Notes under the pieces: generated by a model
The model's database searches: none
What the model was told of the DNA's origin: nothing
The model's input: the letters and a program-made list of their open reading frames with translations, nothing else
Made by a program: the position numbers and the translations under genes
Assembly: GCF_038002765.1 (NCBI RefSeq)
Contig: NZ_JBBODE010000003.1
Location: 62,001 to 126,000, forward strand
Source: Peribacillus sp. FSL H8-0477
GTDB lineage: Bacteria > Bacillota > Bacilli > Bacillales > DSM-1321
Direction: 5' to 3'
DNA length: 64,000 bases
Shown: positions 62,112 through 64,000 of the stretch, in pieces
Position numbering within the stretch: position 1 is the stretch's first letter
How the letters are laid out: each line of letters starts with the position of its first letter

Positions 62112-63464
62112 TTATTCTATTGTGACGGCAAGTTCTTTTATTAATAACGAGGGTGATCCACAGTTTCCGCCCATTTGGATGAAACAAAATTCTAAATCTG
62201 AACCGACTGCTTCAATTTTCTTTAACAGTTCAAAGAAGTTCCCCGCAATTGTCATTTGTTTAATCGCATGTTTAACGACACCGCCTTCAATAAACAATCC
62301 GCTTGCAGCCAAGGAAAAGTCTCCTGAAATGGTATTAGCACCAGAATGCAATCCTGAAAGACCTGTAATTAATATGCCTTCTTCTACTTTAGCTACCAAA
62401 TTTCCTTCTCCTTCAGAAGGAATAATAAAGAAATTAGTAGGCGCAATTTCCGGGCTGCTGTTATAGGAGGATTTATACCCGTGACCGGTTGATTGTCTGT
62501 CTGCCTTTTTGGCTGTTTGTAGATTATAAAGCAAGGTTTTGAGCGTCCCCGATGACACAATCTCTCTGTATGAAGTCGCGACTCCCTCATCATCAAAGCT
62601 TCGGCAAGCAAGTCCTTGCTTTTCAAACGGATCATCGATAATACTCACTAAGGGGCTGGCAATACTTTTGCCTTCTTTATCTTTTAATAGAGACTGGCCC
62701 TTCTGAACATTTTCAGCAGAAAAAATACTTGAGTATGCGGTTAATAACAAAGCGGCAGCATCATGACGGATGACAACTGGATAATCCCCGCTTTTTAATG
62801 ACTTTGCATCAAGTTGTGAAATTCCATCCTCAACAGCTGCACGGGCTAATTGTTCTGGAACTAAATCTGAAAAATCCTGTGTACTTTTAACAATAAATCC
62901 ATTTTTAATTTGATTATTCTCTTTCACTACAACAGATAGAGCAATTAGAAAATCATTTTTTCGTTCGTTTAGTGAAAGTCCTTTACTGTTTAGTAATCCT
63001 CTTTCCACTTCACTACTTTGAATAACGAAGGTTTCAATTGCCGTTACTCGTTTATCAGCTTCAAATACAAACGGTTCTGTTGATTTTAACAGCGCAATTT
63101 TATCTACTATCGAAACTTGTGCCAGTTTTTCAGAAAAAAAGTCAGGCTGTTTGTAAAACTGACTGCCAGGGAAAATTTCTTCAGGTTCATCCGATTCAAT
63201 TACTTCCGCGTTCTCCTTGGCCTCTTGTATTAGGTATGTAACCGAGTCTTCATCCATTTTTTCCGTAAAGGCAGATCCCATTTTTCCTTTGAATAGTCCA
63301 CGAAAAGCAATCCCATATGTTTCTGAAGTATTATAAGAATCAATTTCTGTTTCAAAGAGGCTGCAGGCAAACTTCTCCTCCCGCACGTAAGCTAGCTCCA
63401 TGTCAGCAAATCCGTGCTCACTACCAAAAGCAAATAATCGATCTTTAAAAGTTTGTAGATTCAT
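62112..63464 (-). CDS. tldE: TldE/PmbA-family metalloprotease subunit
   Basis: 450 residues from ATG 63464, with GGGGGAAG upstream. Family features: YNTSETYGIAFRGLFKGKMGSAFTE near the N terminus, GYKSSYNSSPEIAPTNFFI, and the C-terminal GDFSLAASGLFIEGGVVKHAIKQMTIAGNFFELLKKIEAVG. TldE has no zinc site of its own and forms a heterodimer with TldD, which degrades unfolded peptides and matures some RiPP-type peptides. Directly behind tldD (1-nt gap). Confidence 0.93.
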   Translation of the reverse strand: MNLQTFKDRLFAFGSEHGFADMELAYVREEKFACSLFETEIDSYNTSETYGIAFRGLFKGKMGSAFTEKMDEDSVTYLIQEAKENAEVIESDEPEEIFPGSQFYKQPDFFSEKLAQVSIVDKIALLKSTEPFVFEADKRVTAIETFVIQSSEVERGLLNSKGLSLNERKNDFLIALSVVVKENNQIKNGFIVKSTQDFSDLVPEQLARAAVEDGISQLDAKSLKSGDYPVVIRHDAAALLLTAYSSIFSAENVQKGQSLLKDKEGKSIASPLVSIIDDPFEKQGLACRSFDDEGVATSYREIVSSGTLKTLLYNLQTAKKADRQSTGHGYKSSYNSSPEIAPTNFFIIPSEGEGNLVAKVEEGILITGLSGLHSGANTISGDFSLAASGLFIEGGVVKHAIKQMTIAGNFFELLKKIEAVGSDLEFCFIQMGGNCGSPSLLIKELAVTIE

Positions 63465-63465
63465 C

Positions 63466-64000
63466 TTATTCTTCCCCCATTCTTCCGCCAACCGTCATTT
63501 CGCTCACACGAATCATTGGTTGTCCAACATTAACAGGAATACTGCCGCTTTCAGATCCGCACATTCCAGCACCATGACCAAGATGTTTTCCAACCATATC
63601 GACTAACTGAATCGTTTCCGGTCCATTTCCAATTAAGGTAGCCCCACGTAAAGGTTTACGGATTTTTCCGTTTTCAACTAAGTACGCTTCCATAACTGAA
63701 AAATTATAGTCTCCTGTTGCAGGATTCACCTGACCTCCGCCCATATATTTCGCATAGATCCCACGTTCGGTATTGCTAATAATCTCTTCATTAGTAGATT
63801 GACCAGGGGCAATATAGGTATTTGTCATTCGGGAAGTCGGTGCAAAGCGATAGGACTGACGTCTTCCTGAACCTGTCGAAGTCATTCCCATCCTCCTGCT
63901 GTTGAATTTATCAATTAAATAACCTGTAAGAATCCCATTTTCAATCAGGACATTTTTCCGAGCACGTTCACCTTCATCATCGATTGTGATTGATCCCCAT
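63466..64000 (-). CDS. tldD: TldD metalloprotease subunit (partial; 5' part outside window)
   Basis: C-terminal 177 residues in an open frame running off the right edge; an internal ATG at 63891 is not the start. Recognisable are ITIDDEGERARKNVLIENGILTGYLIDK, TGSGRRQSYRFAPTSRMTNTYI, GGGQVNPATGDYNFSVMEAYLVENGKI and MCGSESGSIPVNVGQPMIRV. The Cys here is a conserved part of the TldD zinc site; the HExxxH helix would lie outside the window. Co-transcribed with tldE. Confidence 0.93.
   Translation of the reverse strand, partial: WGSITIDDEGERARKNVLIENGILTGYLIDKFNSRRMGMTSTGSGRRQSYRFAPTSRMTNTYIAPGQSTNEEIISNTERGIYAKYMGGGQVNPATGDYNFSVMEAYLVENGKIRKPLRGATLIGNGPETIQLVDMVGKHLGHGAGMCGSESGSIPVNVGQPMIRVSEMTVGGRMGEE

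Overview
The window is chromosomal DNA from a low-GC, endospore-former-type member of the Bacillaceae. The evidence is strong AGGAGG ribosome sites, short intergenic gaps with hairpin terminators, CcpA cre-like boxes, an AraR of GntR-LacI architecture, YebC/YeeI, YisB-like HNH, glgBCDA, pdxST and a Bacillus-type C30 carotenoid operon. The species cannot be fixed from the sequence. No rRNA, tRNA or CRISPR array was seen.

Layout. 0-2 kb is the edge of an arabinose locus: a sugar-binding lipoprotein cut by the left end, then araR, with AraR-type operators before both. 2-13 kb holds mixed housekeeping genes: a HEAT-repeat protein, a Gfo/Idh oxidoreductase, a SulP transporter with an ArsR regulator, YebC, a GNAT acetyltransferase, an aldehyde/alcohol dehydrogenase pair with a cre box, and a FAD oxidoreductase. 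13-20 kb is a plastic region: a short tyrosine recombinase, a four-gene ECF vitamin-type transporter, remnants of a CpsB/YwqE phosphatase, an unusual coiled-coil protein, and a scrambled second copy of the ECF leader joined to the 3' end of an ECF ATPase gene and the tail and terminator of the neighbouring ligase.

20-32 kb carries two fatty/organic-acid activation operons (SDR, hotdog thioesterase, acyl-CoA ligase; and SDR, enoyl-CoA hydratase, acyl-CoA ligase). Each is preceded by a good sigma-54 (-24/-12) promoter. A sigma-54 activator of the AcoR type is encoded directly upstream of the second. Its promoter region also shows 8-bp-spaced TGTAA repeats (probable enhancer site) and a cre box. 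HAD, GATase and speD genes sit between the two operons.

32-46 kb has a MerR-like coiled-coil protein, exoA, cls, the glycogen operon glgB-C-D-A (without glgP), a GH15-like gene with its own cre box, and an array of eight TATCRGTCY boxes mostly at exact 21-bp spacing.

46-56 kb is a tightly overlapping seven-gene carotenoid operon: three CrtN/CrtI-type enzymes, CrtM-type synthase, CruF-like membrane protein, acyltransferase and glycosyltransferase. It diverges from a CarH/LitR-type B12 photoreceptor-repressor gene. The intergenic region holds five tandem 11-bp operator-like repeats lying over the crt -35 and -10 boxes. This is the most complete regulatory system in the window.

56-64 kb contains a SAM riboswitch before a flavin reductase, pdxS-pdxT with divergent pdxR, several small membrane peptides, a DUF2268-like protease with no normal start codon, and tldE with the end of tldD.
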